64,000 bases of DNA from Dongia rigui (GTDB lineage Bacteria; Pseudomonadota; Alphaproteobacteria; Dongiales; Dongiaceae). The notes under the pieces were generated by a model that saw only the letters and a list, made by a program, of their open reading frames with translations, made no database searches and was not told the origin of the DNA. Positions 7,906 to 16,691 of this stretch are shown one piece after another (the first letter of the stretch is position 1; each line of letters starts with the position of its first letter). Position numbers and translations under genes: made by a program. Location: assembly GCF_034044635.1 (NCBI RefSeq), contig NZ_JAXCLX010000001.1, positions 2,046,001 to 2,110,000 of the forward strand. Reading direction: 5' to 3'.

Positions 7906-8637
7906 ATGGAAACCCACATTGCCGAGATCGCCGACGGCATCTATCGCCTGTCGACCTATGTGGCGGAGATCGCCCCGCCCGCCGGCTTTACCTTCAACCA
8001 GTTCCTGGTGCTGGGAGAGGAGCCGCTGCTGTTTCATACCGGCCCCAGGGGCATGTTCCCCTCGGTCCGTGCCGCCATGGCCCGGGTGATGGACCCGGCA
8101 AACTTGCGCTGGATCACCTTCGGTCATGTCGAGGCCGATGAATGCGGCGCCATGAATGAATGGCTGAAGGTGGCGCCCCGGGCGCAGGTCGCCCACGGGC
8201 GGACTGGCTGCTTCGTGTCCCTGAACGATCTCGCCGACCGAGCCCCGCGCATGCTGGACGATGGCGAAGTGATCGACCTTGGCAGCAGCAAGCGCATTCG
8301 CTATCTCGACACGCCCCATGTGCCGCACGGCTGGGAAGCCGGGCTCTATGTCGAGGAGACAAGCGGCACGCTGCTCTGCGGCGATCTCTTCACCCAGCTC
8401 GGCAACGGCCCGGCCCTGGTCAGCAGCGACATCGTCGGCCCGGCGATCGCCGCGGAGGACATGTTCAAGTCGTCCAGCCTCCATCCCAGCATGGGTGCCA
8501 CGATCCGCCGCCTGGCCGATCTGAAACCCCAGCGCCTCGCCCTCATGCACGGGCCTAGTTTCGAAGGCGATGCATCGGCGGCGCTGCTGGCCCTGGGAGA
8601 CTACTACGACCGGCAGCATCAGGCTCAGGCTGCCTGA
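7906..8637 (+). CDS. MBL-fold metallohydrolase, flavodiiron (ODP)-like without flavodoxin domain
   Basis: The 243-residue protein has a metallo-beta-lactamase fold like the di-iron domain of flavodiiron oxygen/NO reductases. The metal motif appears as HVEADE (H74, E76, D78), with the second His of the usual HxExDH replaced by Glu. A later GDLF Asp and MHGPSF His complete candidate metal ligands. It lacks the flavodoxin and rubredoxin domains, so electrons would have to come from another protein if it is a reductase; a simple hydrolase role is equally possible. It is divergent from a TetR gene, probably its repressor. ATG at 7906 follows AAGGGAAAG. Confidence 0.75.
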   Translation: METHIAEIADGIYRLSTYVAEIAPPAGFTFNQFLVLGEEPLLFHTGPRGMFPSVRAAMARVMDPANLRWITFGHVEADECGAMNEWLKVAPRAQVAHGRTGCFVSLNDLADRAPRMLDDGEVIDLGSSKRIRYLDTPHVPHGWEAGLYVEETSGTLLCGDLFTQLGNGPALVSSDIVGPAIAAEDMFKSSSLHPSMGATIRRLADLKPQRLALMHGPSFEGDASAALLALGDYYDRQHQAQAA

Positions 8638-8655
8638 CAGCTGTTGCCACTTGGT

Positions 8656-8744
8656 CCGTAATCCCCGTGAAGGCGGGGATCCACGAGTTTGCTGGCCAGT
8701 GAAGAAAGAAACTCGTGGATGGTCGGCCTGCGCCGACCATGACG
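8656..8744. repeat. palindromic repeat, family B, copy 2
   Basis: The core is ATCCACGAGTTTGCTGG...GAAAGAAACTCGTGGAT (arms ATCCACGAGTTT and AAACTCGTGGAT), flanked on the left by an AATCCCCG/CGGGGAT hairpin and on the right by GGTCGGCCTGCGCCGACC. It sits between the MBL gene and the convergent gene at 8755. It is nearly identical to the copy at 9664 on the other side of that gene. Confidence 0.85.
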
Positions 8745-8754
8745 CGTCATATCG

Positions 8755-9552
8755 CTATCTGTTCAACCATTCACGCACGGTCTTGGGCCGATAATCTGGC
8801 CAGAAGCGTTGCAGAATGCTGGGTCTCAGATACCGACTCTCGAAACTACCTGGCAGCGCTTCTTCGGATATCTTCATTTCGAGGGGAAGTGAGATGGAAT
8901 GGCTTGCAGCGCGACGCCCGTCCAGCAAGCGCTGATAAAGAACACGCGCGTCTTCTTCGTTCTTTGGATCAAAGCACAGCGGATAGACGAAAATTTCCTC
9001 TGCTGGCGCCAGTCTCAAACCGAGATAGACGGTCGGGGCGTATGGCAACCCAAACCATTGACGGCGCCAACTCATGCCCGGGTGGCGTCGGCCGGGCGGT
9101 CCATCGCCAGGATCAAACTCCACCTGCATGATCAGTTGAATGGGTATCGACACGTCGTATTCGAGACCGAGGGTGGTAATCCGCAGCGCACTGTTGTCGA
9201 CCGGCAGAGATACGCCAGCCACCGGCACCCACATCAGCGCAAACCAGTCACGCCTGAACGCGGTCGCTTCGTTGCTCACGACATCGACCGGCCATTGGGG
9301 CTCCTTGAGCGCGGATATGAAGCGCTCATTACGTTGTCGAAGCTGTCGGCGCTCGACAAACGAGTGGATGATGCCGCAGACGAGTGAGGCACAGGAAAGC
9401 GACACCACCATGATCATGGTGTCGCCAAGCCATTGCTGATTTTGTAAGGCATCGCTGACGGCCAAGAAAATGATGATGCCGAGAATCCAGCCGCCGAGAT
9501 GATAGAGCCAACCGTTAATTTTACGCCCGAAGCTCAAAAGAGCCTGCCCCAC
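8755..9552 (-). CDS. hypothetical membrane protein with two N-terminal membrane segments
   Basis: I do not recognise a family for this 265-residue protein. Two hydrophobic helices near residues 18-36 and 42-62 are followed by a charged stretch and a soluble domain of about 190 residues with a Trp/Pro-rich C-terminus (FWPDYRPKTVREW). It likely sits in the inner membrane with the large domain in the cytosol. The start is a GTG at 9552 with an AAGGACGAGG ribosome site. The gene is bracketed by two near-identical direct copies of repeat family B (8656 and 9664), which is unusual here and suggests it may have arrived or moved with them. Its base composition is less GC-biased than its neighbours. 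Confidence 0.65.
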   Translation of the reverse strand: MGQALLSFGRKINGWLYHLGGWILGIIIFLAVSDALQNQQWLGDTMIMVVSLSCASLVCGIIHSFVERRQLRQRNERFISALKEPQWPVDVVSNEATAFRRDWFALMWVPVAGVSLPVDNSALRITTLGLEYDVSIPIQLIMQVEFDPGDGPPGRRHPGMSWRRQWFGLPYAPTVYLGLRLAPAEEIFVYPLCFDPKNEEDARVLYQRLLDGRRAASHSISLPLEMKISEEALPGSFESRYLRPSILQRFWPDYRPKTVREWLNR

Positions 9553-9663
9553 GACCTCGTCCTTATCTGCTATCTCGCCACATCCTTAAATAGTAGGCTG
9601 GTGGCTTCTGACAAGCCATCCGTGGCCAGTTGCTGTCCGGAGTAGGCATACCACGACCCCCTT

Positions 9664-9753
9664 ATCCATCATCGCCTCGAAGGCGGCGATCCACGAGTTT
9701 GCTGGCCATTGAACAAAGAAACTCGTGAATGGTCGGCCTTCGCCGACCATGAC
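9664..9753. repeat. palindromic repeat, family B, copy 3
   Basis: Same unit and orientation as the copy at 8656: GCGGCGATCCACGAGTTTGC, then AAAGAAACTCGTGAATGG and a GGTCGGCCTTCGCCGACC hairpin, with about ten scattered differences. It lies between the divergent gene at 8755 and lepA. Confidence 0.85.
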
Positions 9754-9891
9754 CATAGAACGTAGGTGCAACGTTCAGAGAGCATGGTCAAGTATATAAC
9801 CAATTGAATAAAAACCATTTTTCGCCGGTTGATAAAGCCTGTCCACACCCCTATCTTGCGCCGCGACAGAACTCCCCGAAAACGTGGCCCA

Positions 9892-11691
9892 ATGACCGAT
9901 CTCGCGCATATCCGCAATTTCTCCATCGTTGCCCATATCGATCACGGCAAGTCGACCCTCGCGGACCGACTAATCCAGGCCTGCGGCGGCCTGACCGATC
10001 GCGAGATGACCGAGCAGGTCCTCGACAATATGGACATCGAGAAGGAGCGCGGCATCACCATCAAGGCGCAGACCGTGCGCCTGATGTACAAGGCCGACAA
10101 TGGCGAGACCTATCAGCTCAACCTGATGGACACGCCGGGCCATGTCGACTTCGCCTACGAAGTCTCGCGCTGCCTCGCCGCCTGCGAAGGTTCGCTGTTG
10201 GTGGTCGATGCATCCCAAGGCGTCGAAGCGCAGACGCTGGCCAATGTCTACCAGGCGATCGACCATCACCACGAGATCGTGCCGGTCCTCAACAAGGTCG
10301 ATCTTCCCGCCGCCGAACCCGCCCGCATCCGCCAGCAGATCGAGGACGTGATCGGCATCGACGCCTCGGAGGCGGTCGAGATCTCCGCCAAGACCGGTCT
10401 CAACATCAAAGGTGTCCTCGAGGCCATCGTCACCAAATTGCCGGCGCCCAAGGGCGACCGCAACGCGCCTTTGAAGGCGATGCTGATCGACAGCTGGTAC
10501 GACCCCTATCTCGGCGTCGTCATTCTGCTGCGCGTCATCGATGGCGTGGTCAAGGTGAAGACCCTGGCCCGCATGATGGCGGCCGATGCCGTCTACGAAA
10601 TCGATCGCGTCGGTTGCTTCACGCCGAAGCAGACGCTGACCGGCGAATTGGGCCCCGGCGAAGTGGGCTTCATCACCGCCGGCATCAAGGCCGTGGCCGA
10701 CTGCCGCATCGGTGACACGATCACCGACGACAAGAAGCCCTGCGCCGAAGCCTTGACCGGTTTCAAGCCTTCCGTGCCGGTGGTGTTCTGCGGCCTCTTC
10801 CCCATCGACGCCGCCGATTTCGAAACCCTGCGCGACAGCATGGGGCGCCTGCGCCTCAATGACGCGAGTTTCCAGTATGAAATGGAAACCTCGGCGGCGC
10901 TGGGCTTCGGTTTCCGTTGCGGCTTTCTCGGCCTACTGCATCTCGAAATCATTCAGGAGCGCCTGGAGCGTGAGTTCAATCTCGATCTCATCACCACGGC
11001 GCCCAGCGTCGTCTACAAGATCCACATGCAGAATGGCGATCTCATCGAACTCCACAACCCGGCCGATTTCCCGGATGTGGTGAAGATCGAGAAGATCGAA
11101 GAGCCGTGGATCAAGGCGACCATCATGGTCCCCGACGAATATCTCGGCGCCATTCTCAAGCTGTGCCAGGAACGGCGCGGTCTGCAGGTAGATCTCACCT
11201 ATGCCGGCAGCCGTGCGATGGTGGTTTATCGCCTGCCGCTGAACGAAGTCGTATTCGATTTCTACGATCGCCTGAAATCGATCAGCCGCGGGTATGCGAG
11301 CTTCGACTATCACCTCGACGGGTATGAAGAGAGCGACCTGGTGAAGCTCAACATCCTGGTCAACAACGACCCCGTGGATGCGCTCTCCTGCATCGTGCAC
11401 AAATCCCAAGCCGAAAGCCGCGGCCGCGTGCTGTGCGAGAAATTGAAAGACCTCATCCCAAGGCAGCTCTTCAAGATCGCCATCCAGGCGGCGATCGGTG
11501 CCAAGGTCATCGCCCGCGAAACCGTCTCGGCCCTCAGGAAGGACGTCACCGCCAAATGCTATGGCGGCGATATCAGCCGCAAAAGGAAGCTCCTCGACAA
11601 GCAAAAAGAGGGCAAGAAGAAGATGCGCCAATACGGCAACGTCGAAATCCCGCAGAGCGCCTTCATCGCCGCCCTCAAGATCCACGAGTAA
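9892..11691 (+). CDS. lepA: elongation factor 4 (ribosomal back-translocase LepA)
   Basis: LepA is a translational GTPase that acts on stalled or mis-translocated ribosomes and in subunit assembly. At 599 residues it has the family length. The G1 loop AHIDHGKST near residue 14, the [10 protein letters not shown] switch [10 protein letters not shown]3 and NKVD G4 motifs are all present, and the C-terminal lysine-rich tail ([18 protein letters not shown]) is characteristic. I chose the ATG at 9892 ([15 protein letters not shown]) over an upstream in-frame ATG because it matches the usual N-terminus. No lepB signal peptidase follows, so the classic lepA-lepB pairing is absent. Confidence 0.98.
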   Translation: MTDLAHIRNFSIVAHIDHGKSTLADRLIQACGGLTDREMTEQVLDNMDIEKERGITIKAQTVRLMYKADNGETYQLNLMDTPGHVDFAYEVSRCLAACEGSLLVVDASQGVEAQTLANVYQAIDHHHEIVPVLNKVDLPAAEPARIRQQIEDVIGIDASEAVEISAKTGLNIKGVLEAIVTKLPAPKGDRNAPLKAMLIDSWYDPYLGVVILLRVIDGVVKVKTLARMMAADAVYEIDRVGCFTPKQTLTGELGPGEVGFITAGIKAVADCRIGDTITDDKKPCAEALTGFKPSVPVVFCGLFPIDAADFETLRDSMGRLRLNDASFQYEMETSAALGFGFRCGFLGLLHLEIIQERLEREFNLDLITTAPSVVYKIHMQNGDLIELHNPADFPDVVKIEKIEEPWIKATIMVPDEYLGAILKLCQERRGLQVDLTYAGSRAMVVYRLPLNEVVFDFYDRLKSISRGYASFDYHLDGYEESDLVKLNILVNNDPVDALSCIVHKSQAESRGRVLCEKLKDLIPRQLFKIAIQAAIGAKVIARETVSALRKDVTAKCYGGDISRKRKLLDKQKEGKKKMRQYGNVEIPQSAFIAALKIHE

Positions 11692-11718
11692 GTCGGGGAA
11701 TAGAGCAGCGGCGCCGCT

Positions 11719-12018
11719 TCAGGGCTGCGTATCGTCCTTGCGGCCTGAAAAGAGCAGCGCGCCGCCGCCGATCAGCATCAGCGCCCAGAGCGGCAGCATC
11801 AGGATCGGCATCAGCACCCGCTGCCACAGGAACACCGAAATATTGGTCTCGATGAAGCTGCGCAGACCCCGGAGACCCGCCGGCCAGATCATCGACCACA
11901 GATAACCCGTGGCCATCCCGCTCCAGCTGCTGGAGAGCAGGTTTTCAATGACATCGAGCACCAGCAGCAGGGTGCCGGAGGCAATCAGGGTCAAGGCAGC
12001 AAGGCGGAACGCATTCAT
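11719..12018 (-). CDS. small hypothetical membrane protein
   Basis: This 99-residue protein has a hydrophobic helix at about residues 5-27 and one or two more between about 62 and 90, separated by a Trp-rich loop (SSSWSGMATGYLWSMIWP). The C-terminus is short and charged. I recognise no family. The ATG at 12018 lacks a strong ribosome site. It converges on lepA 27 bases away. Coding is supported by the clear membrane topology and codon-position GC bias, but function is unknown. Confidence 0.55.
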   Translation of the reverse strand: MNAFRLAALTLIASGTLLLVLDVIENLLSSSWSGMATGYLWSMIWPAGLRGLRSFIETNISVFLWQRVLMPILMLPLWALMLIGGGALLFSGRKDDTQP

Positions 12019-12249
12019 ACCGACGATATTGCCTGACAGCGCGCGGCGGGTCGAGTGTCGGCTGTGGGAAATCTCTGCTCAGTTTGCCAATTTATAATAG
12101 GAATCAAAGGCCTGCGCTCTGATGCGATGGCCTATTGCCAGACGAATGTTCGCCCGCTAGGTTCCCGCCCGCGCCCGCCACAGCGCGCGTCGGACACCTC
12201 TGTGCTAAGCTTGGCCTGCGCCACGCCTAGCCTGTGCGACGTCTGGCAT

Positions 12250-12339
12250 GGAGAGATGGCCGAGTGGCTTAAGGCACACGCTTGGAAAGCGTGCATAGGG
12301 TAAAACCTATCGTGGGTTCGAATCCCACTCTCTCCGCCA
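12250..12339 (+). tRNA. tRNA-Ser(GGA)
   Basis: The acceptor arm GGAGAGA (12250-12256) pairs with TCTCTCC (12329-12335), followed by discriminator G and an encoded CCA. The anticodon stem CACGC/GCGTG encloses the loop TTGGAAA with anticodon GGA at 12284-12286, reading UCC and UCU. A long variable arm (ATAGGGTAAAACCTAT) and GGTTCGAATCC T-arm confirm a class II serine tRNA. Confidence 0.98.
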
Positions 12340-12580
12340 CGCTCCTACCCCGATTTGGCCATATCTGCGCTTTGCGCGACTGCCGGTCGATGGTCGCTTT
12401 CCCGTCGAGACGCGTCTGCCCGTTGCGTACGGGGAATCGATACCTTGCGTTCCGGCGATATAAGGCGCCTAGTCGAGCTTGATCTGGTTGGACAGATCGC
12501 TGGCTGTTGCAAATCAGATGGCATGCACGTCATGCGCCTGCAGAAGCGACGGGCAATTCCAACTGGTTCCCAAGGAACCG

Positions 12581-12709
12581 ATGACTGACCTTAAAACGTT
12601 GCTGTGCGTCTACGGCATGGTTGCCGCGGTGATGCTCAGTGTCTTCTGCGGCATCGTTCTTATGAAAAACATCTACAACACCGGCATCGTGACGGTGGCA
12701 AAGACATGA
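12581..12709 (+). CDS. 42-residue single-span membrane peptide
   Basis: A short gene with ATG at 12581 preceded by AAGGAA eight bases upstream. After a ten-residue polar start the peptide is almost wholly hydrophobic (about residues 7-25: VYGMVAAVMLSVFCGIVLM), so it is likely a single membrane span with a short periplasmic or cytosolic tail. Its stop overlaps the next start as ATGA, which strongly suggests that both small genes are real and translated together. I recognise no family. It is the first of four small genes between tRNA-Ser and a Tat-exported binding protein. Confidence 0.6.
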   Translation: MTDLKTLLCVYGMVAAVMLSVFCGIVLMKNIYNTGIVTVAKT

Positions 12710-12963
12710 CAAGCCGCATTACCACGCGTGTCGTGACTTTCGTGCATCCCTTCACGCTGGGGGCGCCGGACGATGCCCATCCGGCCGGCAGCTATTCGGT
12801 CGAAACCGAAGAAGAACTGCTTGAGGGCCTTTCTTTCCCCGCCTACCGACGCACACGTGTGTCGATGCAGCGGGTCGATGCCGAGCGGCCGCGTGGCCTG
12901 CTGCAGATCGAAACGATCGATCCGGAGCAACTGGATCGCGCCATTTTCAAAGACAAGTCCTGA
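12706..12963 (+). CDS. small conserved-looking soluble protein (85 residues)
   Basis: The 85-residue product, MTSRITTRVVTF..., contains the block SVETEEELLEGLSFPAYRRT at about residues 31-50. From memory, similar short proteins with an 'LLEGLSFPAYRR' block occur in Bradyrhizobium and relatives as uncharacterised families; this is recollection, not a search. There is no signal peptide or membrane span. The ATGA overlap with the membrane peptide upstream indicates coupling. A small beta-rich fold seems likely. Function unknown. Confidence 0.65.
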   Translation: MTSRITTRVVTFVHPFTLGAPDDAHPAGSYSVETEEELLEGLSFPAYRRTRVSMQRVDAERPRGLLQIETIDPEQLDRAIFKDKS

Positions 12964-13023
12964 TCGCGTGACACGCGTGGCCTCTGGCGTCGATCCCGCT
13001 TTCGCCGTGGAAAGAAGAAAGTC

Positions 13024-13110
13024 ATGAAATACTTCACGCCACCTTTGGTGGTCCCCGTTGCGCTGCTGCTGGTCGTACTTGTCATCGGCTACTACCGCTC
13101 CATGGGTTGA
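13024..13110 (+). CDS. 28-residue membrane peptide
   Basis: A very short gene that begins at ATG 13024 behind GGAAAGAAGAAAG and ends at TGA 13110. The product is essentially one hydrophobic helix (VVPVALLLVVLVIGYY, about residues 9-24) with a Lys at the start and an Arg near the end. Its place between two other small genes, correct spacing of the ribosome site and membrane-helix sequence support it, but nothing outside the window was compared. Confidence 0.45.
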   Translation: MKYFTPPLVVPVALLLVVLVIGYYRSMG

Positions 13111-13124
13111 TCGGGCCTCCACCC

Positions 13125-13442
13125 ATGCCGCCCGATTCAGTCGATCTCGACGGCCACCGCAGTGGCACAGAACAGCAGGCGACGGACCAGCGCCGGCAGC
13201 TGGAAGCCGTGCGCCAGGACCAAGGCCGGTTGGAGGAGCGTCAAGCCACCTTCGATGCGTTCATGTCGGCTGGGCCGGCGCGAAACTGGCCAGAAGCAGC
13301 CGCGCGGGCCCAATATGTCATCCAGTTACTGATGGACAGCTATGGCGTCCGCGACCCACGGCAGCGTGAACTGGTGGCACGCGTCTTCAGCGATTTCGCT
13401 ACTTTGACGGGTGATACGCCAAAGGGGCCCGAGGCGCAGTAA
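13125..13442 (+). CDS. small hypothetical protein with N-terminal coiled coil
   Basis: This 105-residue protein has a strongly charged, Gln/Arg-rich helical stretch at about residues 15-40 (EQQATDQRRQLEAVRQDQGR) likely to form a coiled coil, then a helical C-terminal half. No signal or membrane segment is present. The ATG at 13125 is chosen over a TTG at 13107 that lies in the end of the previous gene. It closes the four-gene run of small proteins after tRNA-Ser. No family recognised. Confidence 0.55.
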   Translation: MPPDSVDLDGHRSGTEQQATDQRRQLEAVRQDQGRLEERQATFDAFMSAGPARNWPEAAARAQYVIQLLMDSYGVRDPRQRELVARVFSDFATLTGDTPKGPEAQ

Positions 13443-13530
13443 GGCATTCGCTGCCCCCGATCATAGGATAGATCGACCGCCCCCTGCTAACGGATTGCCG
13501 AGCCGATATCGACCCGCTTAAAATTGCGGC

Positions 13531-14328
13531 ATGGCGAAGGCCCCGGCCAAATTGCGACGACGACATTTCCTGCTGGGCGCTGCGGCTGCCGGCATCGGCT
13601 GCACTGAAGGTGCTGCGCGGGCCGACGAGAAGCTGCTGCGCATCGCCTATCCCGATAAATCGCCGCCCAATTCCTGGGAAGATCAGGATCGCCGCATGCG
13701 CGGCGTCATGGTCGACCTGGTGGCGGAGGTTGCACGCATGACCGGCTATCGCTTCCGCCCGCTACCGCGCCCATTGCCGCGGGTCCAGCTGGAAGTGGAA
13801 AGTGGCGAAGCCGATGGCATGTGCCTGGTCGTCACCCCGACGCGGCAGAAATTTGCGACTGCCGCTGGCGCACCACTCACCACCGGGCCCGTCACCCTCT
13901 TCGTCCGGCGCGACAACCCAGCCCTTGAGCGCCTGCAGGCCGTGCGCTCGCTCGACGATCTCGCCCGCGCCGACGTGACAGTTGTCGGCATCACTGGCAA
14001 TGGCTGGGTGAAGAAGAATATCGAGGAGCGCGGCATCCGCACTGAACATGCCAGCGGCACGATCGGCACCGTCCGGATGCTGATCGGCAAGCGCGGCGAC
14101 GTCATCGTCGACATGTCGTCGCAGATCAACTGGATCCTGAAAGAGATGCCGGGCGGTGGCGACATCGTCGAATTGCCAGCGGTGATGGAGCAGGTCGACT
14201 GGCACTTGCAGATCAGCAAGAGATCGCCGGTCATCGGCGACCTGCCGCGCCTCACCCATGCGATCAAGAAATTGAAAGCCTCACCGCTCTACCAGACGAT
14301 ACTGAAGAAATATGGGATGAAGGTCTGA
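13531..14328 (+). CDS. Tat-exported family 3 extracellular solute-binding protein
   Basis: A 265-residue protein with a twin-arginine signal (RRRHFLLGAAAAGIG, residues 9-23) and a cleavage region near ARADE. The mature part resembles bacterial extracellular solute-binding family 3 (amino-acid binding): it begins LRIAYPDKSPPNSW and contains MRGVMVDLVAEVARMTGY, a characteristic lobe-1 helix. No permease or ATPase gene is adjacent, so it may work as an orphan binding protein, a sensory partner, or with a distant transporter. Ligand unknown. A similar orphan protein, with a Sec signal, occurs at 60348. Confidence 0.8.
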   Translation: MAKAPAKLRRRHFLLGAAAAGIGCTEGAARADEKLLRIAYPDKSPPNSWEDQDRRMRGVMVDLVAEVARMTGYRFRPLPRPLPRVQLEVESGEADGMCLVVTPTRQKFATAAGAPLTTGPVTLFVRRDNPALERLQAVRSLDDLARADVTVVGITGNGWVKKNIEERGIRTEHASGTIGTVRMLIGKRGDVIVDMSSQINWILKEMPGGGDIVELPAVMEQVDWHLQISKRSPVIGDLPRLTHAIKKLKASPLYQTILKKYGMKV

Positions 14329-14346
14329 ACGCTTTCGCGTTCCCCG

Positions 14347-14958
14347 TTACGGTGTCGTCGACGGCAGATCATTCTGCGCGATGGCTTGCGCCATTGTCAG
14401 CCGTTCTGCGTCAGCCGTTGCAGTGCTGGTGCTGCGGCATATATCGACAACTGTGTGCGAGCCATCCTTGTTTGCCGTCAAGGCGTCGAGGCAGACCATC
14501 GTCAGCCCCGCTTCAGCCACATCAAACGTTACAGCCGGCACATCGCCGATCAAGCCGGGCAAATCCGACTTGAGTCCGCCGGAGAGGGTTCTAAAATTCT
14601 CGATATGGTCGAAGGATTTTTCGTCAAGCCGCTGTGCATCACGCGCGGTGCCACCATAGAAGCGAAACAACAAGACCCAGATCTGCTGCGGACCGCTGGC
14701 AGCTGGATTGACTCGATCGCGTGCCGCCAGTGAGTAGGCTTCGTAATACCCTTGGCCGCCTGGATGAAACGCGCGGCTGCATTTCGGCGCGTCCTTGAAG
14801 TCCTGTAGCTCCAGCGCCAATGCCGAACCGGGCTTGACGAAACCGTCACACGCGATGGTGCCGGACTTCTTGCCAGTCGTTCCCGGTGTCGCCACTTGCG
14901 TGCAGGCGGAGATAAGAGCGACGGCGCCGATGGCCGCAAGCAGGTGGCGAGAAGGCAT
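14347..14958 (-). CDS. hypothetical lipoprotein
   Basis: The 203-residue product starts with a short signal peptide and a lipobox (LLAAIGAVALISAC, Cys about residue 19), so it should be acylated and anchored in the inner or outer membrane. The mature domain has no motif I recognise. I chose the ATG at 14958 because it places the signal correctly; the longer reading frame adds 49 unlikely residues. It is transcribed on the minus strand, downstream of the hypothetical gene at 15051 with a 92-base gap, and converges on the binding-protein gene. Confidence 0.65.
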   Translation of the reverse strand: MPSRHLLAAIGAVALISACTQVATPGTTGKKSGTIACDGFVKPGSALALELQDFKDAPKCSRAFHPGGQGYYEAYSLAARDRVNPAASGPQQIWVLLFRFYGGTARDAQRLDEKSFDHIENFRTLSGGLKSDLPGLIGDVPAVTFDVAEAGLTMVCLDALTANKDGSHTVVDICRSTSTATADAERLTMAQAIAQNDLPSTTP

Positions 14959-15050
14959 GATTTGCTCAAGATAAGTTATCGGGCAGACACACTGCCATTG
15001 GTCGCATGCGAGGTCCCGATCAAAAGCACAAGACCACCTTTCGATGCGCG

Positions 15051-15899
15051 CTACTTCTTCACCTTGCTCATCATCTTCTGCAGGAAGGTTGGGTGCTTGC
15101 CCCATTCGACGCGATCCGGAATGGGTTCGCGCGTGGCGCGGTCGACCAGCTTCTCGCGCATGTTGCGGATCATGCGGCCGACATCATCGGCCTCGACGTT
15201 TTCAGCCAAGGTCTCTGTAGTCTGGGTGAGACCGAGATCTTTTTCCGTGATTTCCATTTCACTTGCCGCCTGAACGATGCGTTCCGAGATTTGTTGCGGT
15301 GAGACATCGGCGCCATGCAGCACGGCATATTGGCCGATGTCGGGTTTGGTGACGATGCCGGTGTCGGTTGCCTCGACCAGCACTTCGCCGATGCGTTTGT
15401 CGAGGGCATCGCGGCGCTCCTGGGTCATCTTGCCAAAGCTCCGCTCCGATACCGCCTTCGACTGGAACAAGGTCATGCCCAGCTTGCCGCTACCTTGCTT
15501 GGCAGCGTTGCGGGCGAGCTGGCCGAATTCGGCGCCGCTTGCCACCGGGTCGGTGTCGACGATGCTGGCAAGCGGGGCATAGCCCCTGGAATTGCTGGCC
15601 GAGAGCATCAGCCACCAGGTCTTGGCGCGAATCCCGTTGCGGGCGTCGAGCTCGAAAATCTTTTCACCGATGATGGGTGTGTGGATGCGCGCCGTCGCTG
15701 TCGTGGTGCCGGTCTGCAGCAACAGCTTGGCCATGAAGCGCAGGAAGAGCAGGCGGTCCTCCTGGGCGACGAAATTGACCAGGTGATCATCGACCAGGCC
15801 GCGCAACGGCTTGCCCAGATGCTTGCCGAAATTGCCGCGCGCCTCGTGGATCCGGGTTGCCTGATCGATCAGAAAAGACATGTCCCAGCTATCGGACAT
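15051..15899 (-). CDS. hypothetical soluble protein (282 residues)
   Basis: I do not recognise this protein. The N-terminal half (about residues 1-120) contains alternating strands and helices (RIHTPIIGEKIFELDARNGI) that could form a PAS-like fold; the C-terminal half is helical, highly charged, and ends in a basic tail (MMSKVKK). There is no signal or membrane span. The ATG at 15899 follows a GGGGGCG ribosome site; 55 upstream codons are rejected. Function unknown; the PAS idea is a weak structural guess. Confidence 0.6.
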   Translation of the reverse strand: MSDSWDMSFLIDQATRIHEARGNFGKHLGKPLRGLVDDHLVNFVAQEDRLLFLRFMAKLLLQTGTTTATARIHTPIIGEKIFELDARNGIRAKTWWLMLSASNSRGYAPLASIVDTDPVASGAEFGQLARNAAKQGSGKLGMTLFQSKAVSERSFGKMTQERRDALDKRIGEVLVEATDTGIVTKPDIGQYAVLHGADVSPQQISERIVQAASEMEITEKDLGLTQTTETLAENVEADDVGRMIRNMREKLVDRATREPIPDRVEWGKHPTFLQKMMSKVKK

Positions 15900-16109
15900 C
15901 ACGCCCCCGGCTTGATGGTTGATTTGGCCCGCCCCCAATTCCCACTTTGCCGCGAGATGGTTAAGCAATGGTGAAAGAGCGCTGGCCTCCTGCACCTGCG
16001 ATATCGCTAAAAAGCCACATAAACCTGCGTGAAATAGCGCGTTTGACAGGGCGTGCCATTGCATTGCGGCAGCAAGCCCTTCGCAACGATCTGGCGGAAT
16101 TCGGCAAGG

Positions 16110-16691
16110 TCAATTGAAAGCCTGGACCGTGCCGTCGCAATCAACGACCAGGCGGCAGGGCGCTAGCGACGCCACATCGAGGGTGTTGCCGATCTCTGGC
16201 GCGTCCAGACCGGTCGCAACCAGATAGACATAGGCTTCGTCCGCAGCGACCGCCATCGCCTGTGCCACGGCATCCTGCAGCCGCGATCGGAGCTTGCGCG
16301 ACAGATGCATCGACGTTGCATCGAGATGCAGGGTCTTTACCTCGCAGGCGATGACGACGGCGCCGCGCCGGGCCAAGAGATCCGGTCCGGGTGCCGCCAT
16401 CGATGAGGCCGCGAAGGCAACATCATCGCAGCCTTGAGACCGCAGATAGAGGAATCCGCGCGCTTCGTTGAAGCGATCCTCCGCCTGGCGCCAGCTGGCC
16501 CAAGGATCGCGATGATCGATCTGGCGCAAGGTGCTGGTCTTCAGTGCCAGCCAGGCATCATCCGGCAAGGCTGAGAGCAAATCGTTCCAACCCTGCAATA
16601 CCGCGCCCGGCAGTCCGTCGAGATGACGCTGCCACATCCGGCGCTTGTTCGCGCCGTCGATGCCGGTGATGAAATCCACGAGGCGCTGCAT
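16110..16691 (-). CDS. hypothetical protein with PD-(D/E)XK nuclease-like motif
   Basis: This 193-residue protein carries a pattern like the PD-(D/E)XK nuclease core: a helix Glu (EARGFLYLR, E76), PGPDLLARRG with D104, a hydrophobic strand, then CEVKT (E117-x-K119), followed by a Arg/Lys-rich helix. If the core is intact it could cut or bind DNA, although a catalytically idle restriction-endonuclease-like fold is possible. The start codon at 16691 abuts the stop of the DUF2239 gene (TAAATG), so the two are one operon. No methyltransferase or other restriction partner is nearby. Confidence 0.5.
   Translation of the reverse strand: MQRLVDFITGIDGANKRRMWQRHLDGLPGAVLQGWNDLLSALPDDAWLALKTSTLRQIDHRDPWASWRQAEDRFNEARGFLYLRSQGCDDVAFAASSMAAPGPDLLARRGAVVIACEVKTLHLDATSMHLSRKLRSRLQDAVAQAMAVAADEAYVYLVATGLDAPEIGNTLDVASLAPCRLVVDCDGTVQAFN

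Noticed and set aside
12282-12482. Plus-strand reading frame overlapping tRNA-Ser
   Set aside because: Its start lies within the tRNA and it encodes no sensible protein; it is a shadow of the RNA gene.
12250-13442. Genomic island integrated at tRNA-Ser
   Set aside because: No integrase, and no repeated tRNA 3' end was found nearby.
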